Assembly: GCF_000264905.1 (NCBI RefSeq)
Contig: NW_006763146.1
Coordinates: 248,988-312,987, forward strand
DNA: 64,000 bases
From: Stereum hirsutum FP-91666 SS1
Taxonomy: Eukaryota > Basidiomycota > Agaricomycetes > Russulales > Stereaceae
Reading direction: 5' to 3'
The translations under genes were made by a program, and so were the position numbers. The notes under the pieces were generated by a model, which had not been told where the DNA came from, ran no database searches, and saw nothing but the letters and a program-made list of their open reading frames with translations. Shown in pieces: positions 41,498 through 53,950 of the stretch; the first letter of the stretch is position 1, and each line of letters opens with the position of its first letter.

Positions 41498-43628
41498 ATG
41501 TCCCTCTTCGCCAACCTGTCCAGCGCTGCTCCCGCCCTCGCTCCAGCTCTCAACACTATCAACGAGAGCCTCAATCTCGACAACAAACCGATCACCTATG
41601 CAGTCGGTACCGTGCTTTTAGCCTCCGCTGGCCTTCTGTATCGCCACCAGTCGACAAAGGACTTGGCTCCTGGACCGCGCGCATTACCTTTCCTTGGAAA
41701 TCTCCTCGAAGTTCCTATGAAAGACTCATGGGTCTACTTCAACAACTTGACAGAGAAATACGGTATGGAATATTGATGGTTTCAGATGTTAGCATATTCT
41801 GAGGGGCGCTTTACAGGACCCATGATCAGGTTGACGCTAGCAGGTAACGAGATGCTCATCTTAAATGACCTCGAGGATATCGAAGAGCTGGTAAGTCGGA
41901 ATGATGTATGTCCTCACAATCTCCGTTACTGATGTAGCTCTACCCTTTCTTTTTTAGCTTGTAAAGCGTTCGGCCAATTACTCTTCGCGCCAGCAGCTCA
42001 TCTACGCCGGAAAGTATCGCTCCGCTGATAGGGTACGCCAGCCTGAGCTTGATATCCTCATTCATTTCTCATCCCCGGGCTGCTAGCGCTTGGTTCTTCT
42101 TCCGTATGGGGCGATGCTCAAGAAGCAGCGTGCTGCTGTCACACAGATGATGAGCCCGAAAGGTAAGTTGATATTGTGCCTTCGATTGTCCTCTCACTAA
42201 ATCTTTCACGGTTCATAGTCGTCGGCACATATGAGCACATTCAGGAGCGTGGAGCGATGAAACTTCTCTTCGATACTATCAAGCAGCCCACGAACACCTA
42301 CATCAACCTCAAGTGGTACGCCTCGGAGACGCTGCTCGAACTCATTTACGGCAAGAAATTCTCCGCAGACGGCGCAGAGCTCACGACCCTCCTTCACATG
42401 CTGGAGTCGGGTACTGAAGATTTCCATCCCTTGAAACACGCCGTCGATACGTTCCCATGGTTGGACTATCTGCCCGATGTCCTTGCACCATGGAGAAAAC
42501 AGGCGTTAGAGGTTCACAACGGCGAGGTCAAGGTGAGATGTGTCTCTGCTAATGGAAATTCTTCTAGGCTAAAACATTGTCGATAGTTCTACACGCGCTT
42601 GCTATATGGTGTTAAGAACAGGCTAGATAATGGCGACCAACTTGAATGTTTTGCCGCTCGCCTGTGGGAGGACTACAAGAAACTTGGACTCGATGAGAAG
42701 GCATTGGCATATGGTCCGTATCAACTTCGATCCGCCGTATTTGATAGGATACTCACCATCTGGTTCGCAGTCGCCGGTGCTCCTTTCGAGGCAGGTACGG
42801 ACAACACGGCCGGAACTGTGCTCTGGTTCTTGGTGGCCATGATGCACTATCCCGACGTTCAGAAGAAGGCGCAGGCAGAGCTCGACAGCGTGCTGGGCGC
42901 CGATGGACTCACCCCGCCGAAGTTCCAGCAACTTGAGCAACTCACTTACTGCTCTGCCTTAGTCAAGGAAGTCTTGAGGTGCGTAATTCATGATGTCCTC
43001 GGTTGACTTTCACCTAATACTTCGCTGCCTAATTAGATGGAAGCCTGTAGCACCAGTCTCAGCACCGCATTACAGCGAGAAGGATGATGTCTACAAGGGC
43101 TACCGCATCCCCGCCAAAACGACGGTTGTGTCGAATATATACGCTCTCCACCACAACGAAAAGCTTTTCCCGAACCACTCTGAGTTCTATCCCGAACGCT
43201 TTGTGCCCGCGAACGGAGGCAAGATCGGCGTAGATGGCCTCAACGAGGGTCACTTCAGCTTCGGGTTTGGCAGGCGGTGAGTGAATGCAACATCTGCATC
43301 CTTCTCCCCCGAATATCTTGCTCACACAACTACGGAATCGACGTTTAGTGTCTGCCCTGGCCAACATTTGGCGACGAAGTCCGTTTGGATCGCTATGATC
43401 AGTCTGCTCTGGGGCTTCAACATCACACCACCGAAAGATGCCAGTGGAAAGCCTATTCTCCCTGACGTGTCTGCTTGCAGAAGCGGTATCACTGCGTACG
43501 TTTATCGTCTACCACTCCACCGGTGACCTAAACTAACGCCCTCTCGTAGCGAGCCGGCTACATTCAAGGTGGTCTTGACCCCACGATCTGATGCACACAA
43601 GAACACCATCATGTCTCTCAATGCCTGA
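41498..43628 (+). CDS. Cytochrome P450 monooxygenase
   Basis: A membrane-anchored microsomal P450. It has an N-terminal hydrophobic helix (ITYAVGTVLLASAGLLY), a proline-rich hinge (LAPGPRALPFLGNLLEVP), a helix C region (LPYGAMLKKQRAAVTQMM), the I-helix AGTDNTAGTVLWF near 42800, ExxR in KEVLR near 42970, PERF near 43190, and the heme loop FGFGRR|VCPGQH, split by an intron at 43278-43349. All canonical residues are present, including the Cys ligand. About ten introns; the one before VAGAPFEAG uses a GTCCGT donor. The C terminus ends TFKVVLTPRSDAHKNTIMSL. The GLLPGPRxxPxxGN and I-helix types resemble agaricomycete P450 clans, but I cannot assign a CYP number. It may tailor a prenylated product of the DMATS gene (inference from proximity). 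Confidence 0.92.
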
Positions 43629-45191
43629 TCGTGCTCATGATTGTATCATTGTTTCTAGTACCTTGGTTGGAGTCATCGCAGCAGAGTCCGTTGGAGATGG
43701 GCGATAGGGTTACATCTTACTAGATTTATTATTTCATCATCATGCGGCTGAAGCTGTCTGCGAGGAGTGGGTACCAGCTCTATGCATAATTGTATTTAAG
43801 TATTATTACGCCACTTTTTGACCCGATCTTCCGGACTGCAATTTTTGACCTCCGATTGCTCCTCGATCAGTTCAACATGGGCATATCCGAGTCAAGGACG
43901 TTCTCCTTGCTCTCGTGATACTACTTAAAAGACGTAGACCAGCAACAACCGGTTCTCTTCGTATAAGGCTTACTTGATGTTTGCTTGATGTTATAAGTCT
44001 AGTCACAGTATACAGGGACTATATGTCGAATAATTAGGGTACAATGTCAAGCAGCAAGCTGTCGTTGAAGCTTCATGAGTGGCGAAGAGCCTCAGAGAGG
44101 GATCATGAGACTGACGGCGGGCTGCTGATTTGATTTACTTATTTTTCCTGCCCTCTCCGTTTCTTCCACTTTTTCGCATCTCTCGTCGTTTCGTCTCCTC
44201 GTCTAACAGGTCGGTGCGGACTCTGCCAGCGCTCATGAGACTAGACGAGCTATATATTATTATTAATTTACTTGCACGGCGCATCGTCCTTCGGGTATGA
44301 TTGGCACTGATGATCATGGCCCATCACCACTCACCGACTTTATAGCAAGGATACTACTTGTGCTTCCTTGCAACCTGCGCCTTTCGGTAGTAAATCACAA
44401 TGGCTCTTTTCTCAATGGCGAGATAAATCTTATTGTCGAGGCTGGCTTCGACCATCTATCATTTGCCAGGCCGCATAGCGGGTTCACTTTGCCACATGGC
44501 CCTAGTTCAAACTCCGGGCAATTTCGTGTCTGTCCCATCACGACTCCTTGCCACCACGTTCAGCTGACGCCCGCCCTGCCAGCGATGTCTGTTTTCTCTG
44601 GCGAGAGCTTGGCAACGTTCATCTTCGCGACTAGCTCGACCATAAATACCAGCGGTGGCCCACGCTAGGCTCAGGCTGCACTACCTGGCGCCGCACTTAC
44701 CTCGAGAGTCGGAAATGTGCTGTACAGGCTTTCAAGCATGACTTGAGGGGACATCTCTGAAACGCGGCCCTTCAATGCATGATGACCAACGTATCTATCA
44801 TTTTCACCCTATTAGGCTCTTCATGGGGCTATCCTCGCACACTGCACTCGGTCCTTTGACCAAACGACGGCGCCTTCTCTCGGAGGATGGATGGTTGCGT
44901 GACTGGACGACATTCTATGCAACTTACATTTTCACCGCCGTCCCCGTTGTATAGCTGGCGAGCCCCTTCTGTTCTCGGTCTCGCGCGGTCAACACGTAGT
45001 GAACTTTACGCAAATCATCTCTCCACAGACGTTTCACCGTAATCCCTGTCCGTGTATACATACGCAGGGCTGACTAGGCTGAATGAGTGTTTTATGGTAT
45101 AAAGTCGTGAAACAGTGGCCATTAACTAGCATTTTCCCTAGCCCTCCAAGTTTCTAACCTATAGACGTTCTGACCGCCCACAACTCTCATT
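43629..45191. other. 1.6 kb spacer between P450 and GMC genes
   Basis: Contains one plus open frame of 123 codons (44297-44668) with no recognised domain. The 3' part is the probable GMC promoter, with a TATA-like GGTATAAAG near 45095. No gene is called. Confidence 0.4.
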
Positions 45192-47754
45192 ATGCGCCCA
45201 GACCGTTCAGCCCTCTTAGGCTTGTGTTTGTCCGCCACCTCTGCCCTCGGAGCGCTTTATCAAGACCCAACAGGACTTCCTCTAAATACGACATATGACT
45301 ATATCATAGTTGGAGGTGCGCAATGATCTCTCGACACATTCAATCGACTATACGGGTATGCTAAACCGACTTTATCTTGCGCTTTGATGGTTCCAGCTGG
45401 GGCTGCTGGAGGCGTACTCGCTAACAGGCTTACTGAATCGTCTGACGTGAAGGTGCTTTTGATCGAGGCAGGATCAAGGTAAGCCTATGTCCGCTTCGTA
45501 CTGCATTCTTGACTATCACTAGGCACCATCATTTATGGCTTTTAACCTCAGTGACTACAACAACATCAACATTCAGGTCCCGAGACTTGGCGGTGGCGCA
45601 CTGATCGGCTCTCAGTTTGTGAGTAGCCACATTTTTCATGGATTATACGACGTTGTTGACTCGATTTCGATGCTGCAGGACTGGAACTTCACGACGACGC
45701 CTGTCGAGGGTTTGAACGACCGTGTATTGGAGTATCCTCGTGGTTTTGTCTTGGGCGGCTCGACATCCATCAGTGAGCGCTACGCTCATCTGTACACAAA
45801 GGCTATCCTAACACATATTTAGACTTCATGGCGTACAGTCGTGGTACCCGTGATGACTATGACCGATGGGCTAACATTACTGAAGACGATGGCTGGTCTT
45901 GGGACAACCTCTATCCTTACATGATCAAGGTTCGTACCTTTGACATCTCTGCCCATACCGCGCTAGAATATTCATGTATACAACTTAGATGGAGAATCTG
46001 ACCACACCCGCTGATCATCGCAACACGACCGGAGAAATCAACCCAGCTGTACATGGATTCAAAGGTACGTCCGCTTACTCCGCTTCGTCATGATCGTCAC
46101 TAACCAAGTTCATACACTGTAGGACCTCTCGGCACCAGTCTTCCCGGCATTCACACCTCCATCGACAACCTTGTCCTCAATGCCTCTGCCGAACTTTCGG
46201 ACGAGTATCCGTTCAACCTCGATATGAACTCGGGTGACTCAATTGGAATCAGTGCGTGTATATCATGACGCTGTTGGACCTTGATCGCTGATTTTGATCC
46301 CGATGTTGTAGGTTGGTCACAGAATGCGGTACGACCTCTTCGTAAGAGTTTTCGTATGACCCTCACTGACCAACAACGAACAGATTGCGGACGGTGCACG
46401 TTCAAGCTCGGCGAGGGACTACATCGCCCCAGCTCTCAGCCGCTCCAACCTCGACGTCGTTGTCAACACGCAAGTGACGAAGGTCGTGCAGACCGGGACC
46501 CAAGACGGTCTTCCGGTCTTCCAAGGTGTCGAGTTCGCTCAGAATGCTTCCGGCCCTGTGTATTCGTTGAACGTGAGCCACGAAGTGATTCTGTCGGCTG
46601 GTCCAATTAAGACACCTCATCTTCGTAAGCATCTTTATCTCTAACACCAGTGAGTGTGTCCTGATACGCCACAGTCATGTTGTCTGGTATCGGCGATCCC
46701 GATGTACTATCCGCTGTTGGGATCCAAACAATCGTCGATCTCCCCGACGTCGGGACGAACTTCCAAGTCAGTATACCTTCCTCATGCATTTCCGCACCAC
46801 ACATTTCTCATCACACCATCAACATCACAGGATCACCCCCTTCTCACCTCGGTATGGTCCGTCAGCTCCAATGACACCCTCGACGAACTCAATCGCAACG
46901 CCACCCTCCAAAACGAAACCCTGAACGAGTGGCTCGCCAACCGTACCGGCGCAGACGTCCTTTCTGCCGGTAACCAGTGGGGATGGTTGAGGCTGCCCGA
47001 TAACTCCAGCATTTTCGAGAACACGACGGATCCCAGTGCGGGACCCACCTCAGCGCACTACGAGTTCGTATTCACGGTCAGTTATTTTCAGCCTGCCAGT
47101 TCATACGGATGCTGAGCGTTCCCGTAGGATAACTTCCTGTCGTTCACCGAGCCCGAGCCCGCGAACGGCAGCTTCTTCACCATGTTCACCAACATCGTCT
47201 CCATCACCTCCCGGGGCAACATCACCCTAAACAGCACCTCCGCCTTCACCCACCCGATCCTCTCGCCCAACCTCCTCTCCACCGAGTTCGACATCTTCAA
47301 CATGCGCGAGGCCGTCAAATCCGCGCGACGCTTCATGGCCGCGCCCGCCTGGTCGAACTGGATAGTAGCGGAATATGGGACGTTCGCGCAGGCGCAGACG
47401 GATGACGAGATCGATGCGTATGCGAGGGCGGGGACGTATACGAATTCGCATGGATCGTGTACGGTGCCGATGGGGAAGACGGGGAATGAGACGTCGAGGG
47501 GGAGTGGGGCGTTGAATTCGGATTTGACGGTCAAGCAGACGGTCGGGCTGAGGGTTGTGGATTCTACGATCTTCGTGAGTTTATTTCGTGGACCCGAGTT
47601 GAGATCTTGATTTTCGATGTGACGCTGACTTTCGTTTGTTGGAACGTAGCCACGGATCCCGGCGGCGCATACGCAGACTCCGACGTATATCGTGGCTGAG
47701 CGCGCTTCGGATTTGATCAAGGCTGCAGACGGTCGTTACAACGTTACACTTTGA
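45192..47754 (+). CDS. Secreted GMC oxidoreductase (AA3-type, aryl-alcohol oxidase-like)
   Basis: An FAD-dependent enzyme that oxidises alcohols or sugars and may supply hydrogen peroxide. A signal peptide (MRPDRSALLGLCLSATSALG) is followed by DYIIVG(A)GAAGGVLANRL, the dinucleotide-binding GxGxxG, whose second glycine region is split by an intron at 45314-45396, and VKVLLIEAG. Then come WNFTTTPVEGLNDRVLEYPR, RGFVLGGSTSINFMAYSRG (GMC signature 1) and SAGPIKTPHLLMLSGIGDP (signature 2). Catalytic histidines are seen in HGSCTVPMG (near 47450) and AAHTQTPTYIVAERASDLI in the last exon. About twelve introns; one acceptor choice (TCAG|TGAC near 45550) gives the AGSSDYNNINIQVPRL reading. Numerous N-X-S/T sites fit secretion. 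Resemblance is to aryl-alcohol oxidase or pyranose dehydrogenase; substrate cannot be fixed. The sequence looks intact. Confidence 0.92.
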
Positions 47755-49048
47755 GTCCCGTTCTGACATTTAGATAGTGTACTGGACTTCGTACGAAAAA
47801 TTAGTACTGATACACTCTAATCCTTCATGACCATAATATTTCTTCATTTACGGTCCATTCCATGACAATCAATTTACTTAGAGTCTTGTCCGCCCGTGTG
47901 ACCTCTGAATCTTCAAAGTGAATTCACGCACACTACTTAGACTGCATAATTAAATAAGGTCAACGAAAGACGAATAGCCCGAGTCAGGTCAGGTCAAATC
48001 ACCTGGAACCGGACACTGAATCTCACAGTTTAGTCGGCTGAACCATGGCCACTAGCCTGAGATAGCTCGACTCCGACGAGAATACTCAATCCGACCGCAC
48101 CACTCAACTCAACTCTGATCGATCGACGAGCGAACAACACCCAGGTCCCACCCAAAAAACTCAAAAGTTCGAAGCGGGCATAAGTACGATTTAGAAAGGA
48201 CTCCGAACGATCGAGCCCTCGCCGCAACATGACGAAATGGAAAGGCAATGTATACGCGATGGAATGGAATGGATATAACGCAGCACGCAACTACATCTCG
48301 ACCTCGCATCCCAATCCCAACCCCACGTCCCACGTCCCAACCCAACCTGAGCCTCCCCAGAAAAGAGATCATAGCGAAGATCATGTCAAAGAAAAAGGAA
48401 AAAGAGAAAGAAAACGGGAGCGAAAGAAGAGGGCAAGGGGATATACACGAACCACAACAAACCAAACCGGGGGCGAAAGAACGAAAGGGATATATGAGAT
48501 ATGTACGTGTTTGTTGAAGCACTCGTACTGGACTGCGCAGACGGGGGCGAATTGAAACAGCGTGAATGAGGATGAAGAATGAGGAATGGGGAATGAAGAA
48601 TGGGAATTGGGATGCAGGAAGCACGACAAACAGCAAGAGCAACAACAACCGGTCAAGATCGGGCTGAAAGTCTTAAGATTCAGGAATACGATATATGATA
48701 TACTACGAAGGATGAAACGTGAAGCATGGCGCGTGAAGCGCGAGGAATGAGGAGTGTAGAATGAAGAGGAGGGGGGGGGGGGGGGATTGGGGTAACACAA
48801 AGGCGGAGACCAGCGAACCAGCACGAGCACGAGCACAAGGGACGAGACAAACAACAACGTCAATAGAGCAGGGGGGTGAGAGCAAAAACAATGCACAGAG
48901 AAACCGAACGCCTTCCTTCCTTCCAAACAACGACACCTCCCATGCACAACACCTACACCTTCCAGCACAACACTGAACACAAAACCCTACACCAAACAAA
49001 CACGAACACAGGGAGAAAAGAGGAGATGAAGAACGGCTCGATCGACGA
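47755..49048. other. 1.3 kb spacer, low-complexity
   Basis: The 3' flanks of the convergent GMC and CHS7 genes. It includes purine-rich tracts (48560-48620 GAATGAGG-type) and a 15-base G run at 48771-48785. The ORFs here are compositional artefacts. Confidence 0.5.
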
Positions 49049-52000
49049 TCACCGCGGGTAATACACCTCTTCGTCCCAGGATTCTGTTCGACATCGGGTC
49101 AGCATCAACATCAACATCCCCATCCATAAGAGTCCAAGATGACCAGAAAAGCCCACGAGAACGAAAACTAAACGACAAACGACAACCAACGAAAGACAAA
49201 AAACGTACCTTCCGTGATATTCTTCCACGCCAGATAAAGCACATACACCGCCGCGGTTTCCAGCACCGTAGCGATGAACGACCCGTCCACTTTCGCGCCC
49301 GAGCCCTATATTCCATTATCCATTCCCAAACCACAAAACACAAAAGTCAGCATTTTTCCATTCGCACACCCGTCCATCCCACTGCCCGTCCCTCTGCACT
49401 CTGATGAACAAGCACCAGGAACAGGAGAAGTGACAACGGCGCAAGGACACTAGAGGAAGCATACAAGAAAAACACGCACCGAACAAACAACCCTCCCCAA
49501 CAAAAACCACGCGAGCTGGCTGAGCACGAACAAGATCCCGGAGAGCAGGTAATACCATAGCGGTCGGAGTTCGCGCAGGATGCCGAGGACGATGTAGGCC
49601 ATGAGGATGAAGTAGAGGAGGGTCGCGCTGTTTTTTGTTTTTTGGGGTGGGTGTGGGTGGGGTGTGGGGTGGGGGTGGGTGGGTGTGTGTGTGTGTGTGT
49701 GTNNNNNNNNNNNNNNNNNNNNNNNNNNNNNNNNNNNNNNNNNNNNNNNNNNNNNNNNNNNNNNNNNNNNNNNNNNNNNNNNNNNNNNNNNNNNNNNNNN
49801 NNNNNNNNNNNNNNNNNNNNNNNNNNNNNNNNNNNNNNNNNNNNNNNNNNNNNNNNNNNNNNNNNNNNNNNNNNNNNNNNNNNNNNNNNNNNNNNNNNNN
49901 NNNNNNNNNNNNNNNNNNNNNNNNNNNNNNNNNNNNNNNNNNNNNNNNNNNNNNNNNNNNNNNNNNNNNNNNNNNNNNNNNNNNNNNNNNNNNNNNNNNN
50001 NNNNNNNNNNNNNNNNNNNNNNNNNNNNNNNNNNNNNNNNNNNNNNNNNNNNNNNNNNNNNNNNNNNNNNNNNNNNNNNNNNNNNNNNNNNNNNNNNNNN
50101 NNNNNNNNNNNNNNNNNNNNNNNNNNNNNNNNNNNNNNNNNNNNNNNNNNNNNNNNNNNNNNNNNNNNNNNNNNNNNNNNNNNNNNNNNNNNNNNNNNNN
50201 NNNNNNNNNNNNNNNNNNNNNNNNNNNNNNNNNNNNNNNNNNNNNNNNNNNNNNNNNNNNNNNNNNNNNNNNNNNNNNNNNNNNNNNNNNNNNNNNNNNN
50301 NNNNNNNNNNNNNNNNNNNNNNNNNNNNNNNNNNNNNNNNNNNNNNNNNNNNNNNNNNNNNNNNNNNNNNNNNNNNNNNNNNNNNNNNNNNNNNNNNNNN
50401 NNNNNNNNNNNNNNNNNNNNNNNNNNNNNNNNNNNNNNNNNNNNNNNNNNNNNNNNNNNNNNNNNNNNNNNNNNNNNNNCCCCCCCCCTCCCAAAACAAA
50501 ATAAAAAAACTCACGCAGCAGGCCAAACACTCGTCAACACAAACAGCGTCACCGAGTTCTCGCTCGCAAGTGGACTGGAAGGTCCGAACGTGGAGGTGAA
50601 AGAAAAGGCGGTGTCGAGGGCGATGTAGGTCGTGATTATGAAGAGGGCGAGGGTGAGGAATGAGAAGGGCTGTTTTTTGGGAGGGGAGGGGAGGGGGTGC
50701 AGGAAGAGGGGGAGGGAGGGGAGGGAGAAGAGGTTAGTGAAGTTTCGAGGGACGGATATGAAAGACGAAAATAGAGGTGGTGGAAAGAAAAAGGATGCAT
50801 GAAACGCGAAGTGTAAGATATCAGATATGTGGGGTACCGTGTTCAAAGAACACGATACGAGAGTCCAAGTCACGCCCATCCTCATCTCCGTCGCGTCCGG
50901 TATGTTTACCGCCAACTCCAGCATACAGCATACAGCACAGCCAAAAAAAGCCATATATTGTTCCCGACGTCGACGGAAAACACGACAATGAGCATAAGCG
51001 CAAAACACATCCCAGATCCTAACACCAACAAGTCCTCACTGGCACGTGATACACCGAACCAAGACAGAGGAGAACAGTTATGACCCTCCGAGGGATAACA
51101 CACCCGCTCGAAGACAAGAACAGAACAAAGCCTGCCCGATACGGACCGTGGACCCAAAGAACCGCGCACATCGACGCGAAAGAGACGAGCACGTGGACAG
51201 AACAAGAAGAGACTGGGGACGAGCGTGTGCACATGGACGGCGAAGGCGGACGAGGAATAGGAAGTCGGTTGCGAGGCAGTGTGCAGTGTGCGATGTGCGG
51301 CAGGCGGTGGGATGTGCGGAAGGCGGTGGGATGGGCGGTGGGCGATGGGGCACGATGATCAACTGCGCGGATGTTGATGCGTGCGCATACGGTAACGTAT
51401 ACGGATATGTGGGCTTCGCACGCTTCCACGCTACGGTGGGGGTACCCACGGGAGACATGGGCATGAGAGGCGATGCACAACACAACGCGACGCAACAAAC
51501 CGCACATCGAAACAAACTCAAGGAAACCCAAATGCAAACAAAGCAAAGGGGGTAAAGGGGAGGAAGGAGAGAAAACACATACCACCATACTGCTCATCGT
51601 CCCATCCTCCACGACCTGCGTCGCAACGATCGCATTGCCCAACAACGTCCAAAACAACGCAGCCACCAAGCCGGCATGTATCGCCGTAAGTACCGTGAGG
51701 GCGGAGGAGCCTTGTTCGAGGAGGGAGGAGGAGGTGAGGAGGTTGAAGGGGAGGGTGAGGAAGTAGAGGATGAAGAACGTTCGGAGTTCGATTCGGCCTG
51801 TATTCCCATTTCAGTACGTGTAGGTGAAGGATAAGAGGAAAGAATAAGGGAGAGAGAAACGCACCGACAGCAGCCTTCCTCCTCCCCGTCGCCCATATCA
51901 ACCAAACCATAAACACCAAGCTAAGCGCACACGCCACCACCTGCGCCACATTCCCCAAACTCTGTCCCGTCCCCGTCTCCCCACTGATTCCATCTCCGCC

Positions 52001-52195
52001 ACTCCCATCCCTACTCGCGCCGACCCTGAGGATACCACAGACGGGGTTGATGCCGACAGGGGCGGAGGACGCAGAGGAGGAGGAGCCGGAGAAGACGGAG
52101 GCGTTGTGTCGGCTGATTTGGGTGTAGAAGAGGTTGCACCAGGGATAGGAGGGCGTGTGTGTGCAGAGCGGGGCGAAGTCGCCGAAGGAGGACAT
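49049..52195 (-). CDS. CHS7: Chitin synthase export chaperone (CHS7 family)
   Basis: A multi-pass endoplasmic reticulum protein of the CHS7 family, which in yeast is needed for ER exit of chitin synthase Chs3. Exon 1 begins MSSFGDFAPLCTHTPSYPWC, then GINPVCGIL and a membrane helix (VVACALSLVFMVWLIWA). Then GRIELRTFFILYFLTLPFNL, HAGLVAALFWTLLGNAIV and VVEDGTMSSMV, then PFSFLTLALFIITTYIALD, SVTLFVLTSVWPA, ATLLYFILMAYIVLGILREL, YYLLSGILFVLSQLAWFLLG, DGSFIATVLETAAVYVLYLA and WKNITEESWDEEVYYPR. About seven membrane segments, as in the family. The 777-base assembly gap lies in an intron (about 49632-50512): donor GTGAGT and acceptor AACAG on either side join in frame as WPA|ATLLYF, so no coding sequence appears lost. 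Another intron (about 51578-50671) is about 900 bases, far above the local norm. Confidence 0.9.
49703..50479. other. Assembly gap of 777 N
   Basis: A run of N flanked by a (GT)n microsatellite on the left (49684-49702) and by a run of C on the right (50480-50488). It falls in an intron of the CHS7 gene. Confidence 0.98.
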
Positions 52196-53950
52196 CTTGT
52201 TTGTGGGCTATTTCGTTAAAAGGTCGTTAGCTGCAGTTGGCAGCGTTTGGGGTATGTAGCAGAGAAGAGGAAGAAGAGCAAAGGGTGGGAATTCGGGGAC
52301 GCACCGAAATGGAACTAACTCAAGCAAATTCGAAAAACCACCACGCGTATGATATCTACGTATCGCCCAGATAGGGATTGATTCAACACCCACGCTAGTG
52401 CTCAAGACAGCAAAGGATTTGAAGGAAAGAGCGTTTGGAAATCGAGCCTCCCGGGCCCAGCACAACACAGACGTATACAGAGAATGAAAGAGGAGGCGAT
52501 GAGGAACGCTCGTCGTAACCGTGCACAGAACGACGAGGAGGCCTTTTCTCGAGGCGCAGGCATCCGGAGGCTTGGCCCGGACGACGCCGTTCGCACGGAT
52601 CTGCTTCAACCGTGTTTTTTTTTATTTATCTCTTTTCTTTCTTTTCGTCCTCATTGTCGTACTCACTCTCCGCCTCGAGCCATCTCGACGACAACGCGAC
52701 CATGATGTGCGTGTCGTCCCTCGTCTTCCTGTCTATCCCTTGCTCGTCCTCGTGGCGCTACCTTCTAGGCCACACTACGGTTCTCATGTGGCCAGCTTCT
52801 AACCATCCCTCCTTCTCTCCACCATCTTCTGCTTTGTAAACACTGCACGACGCTGTTCTCTCCAGTACTTAGCCCCTCGCAAGACTGTCTTTGAACCTCA
52901 ATACTCCGTGCTTTGCTTTCCTCCATATCATACTCGTTTTCAGCCTCGTATCAGTTCGACCATGTATTCCATCTCATTAGACTAGTACTGTCAGTAACTC
53001 TGGATCCGCCGCGAGTCCGAGTGGCGCTAGCTTATGGGCCACGCCAGTTCTTAGCTTGTATTCCTAGCTTCCTACCATCTTACCGTCTCTCTCACACCCA
53101 CCGCCGCCTACATATGTACTCTTCTTCGCCGCCAGCATGGGGTTACGAATCCGCCGCCGCCGCCGCCAGTACTAGTTCTAGTTTCTAGTTCTCACCTCGC
53201 ATGCAAGCGGCCTTGACACGCAATGCCTTCTTGGAAGTCAACTCATCCAACAGCATCGTCCTCTTCACACCCTCGCCCCCCCCCCCGGAACCTTTTCACA
53301 TACGCACCTGCGATGCTCTCGTTCCCGTAAACCTTGATTTCCTAATACGGAACCATAACGAGGACATTTCATCGACGAAACCCATGCTTATCGATCGATA
53401 GCCCTAACGTCCTCACCTCTGCCGACTCGGGAAACATTCATTCCCCATGCCGCACATCCACCACTGGCAGTTCAAACCGTTCGCGGTAACGTCTCTCTTT
53501 AACGCCGATTTTTAAGGTTTACGTAGGAGGTCATAAAATGAGCGTGAGCTGGAGGTACATAGGTATTTGCTTAGCGTGAGTGGTCTGGAGAGGAGAGGCG
53601 AGGCGAGGATACGGTACATAGGAAGGGATGCAGCTCATGATCAATGCCGGGCCCGGGATTGGCTCGTCCGATTCAAAACGCAGAACGTCGTGTTGGATTT
53701 TTGTTTTGCGTCCCTCTTCATTCCTGTGTCAAAATTCAGACGGTCGCTGTTTTGAAGTTTTGAAGCAAGCTGCATGTATTCGCTATACCGAATACCGAAA
53801 GAGAATAGAGCTAAGTTCCTAATTAAATCGTACGATGCAATCCCCCTTGCCAGTGTACCGTCCCCCGATCACCATACAACAAAATCTAATAATCTAATAA
53901 TTTACCCAAAGCCCAATAATTTAATTGCATGACTCTTCTCTATAATAATA
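52196..53950. other. 1.75 kb upstream of CHS7, no gene seen
   Basis: The first part is the CHS7 promoter and 5' UTR. A run of GCCGCC near 53150 and homopolymers make long but uninformative open frames. No gene is supported. Confidence 0.4.

Noticed and set aside
44297..44668. 123-codon plus frame between the P450 and GMC genes
   Set aside because: No domain, no introns, composition like surrounding non-coding DNA.
48229..49061. Plus and minus frames up to 200 codons
   Set aside because: Purine-rich low-complexity sequence yields long frames on both strands; no splice signals or domains.
49316..50628. Open frames of 290-400 codons across the N run
   Set aside because: They are artefacts of translating N; the flanking sequence is intron of the CHS7 gene.
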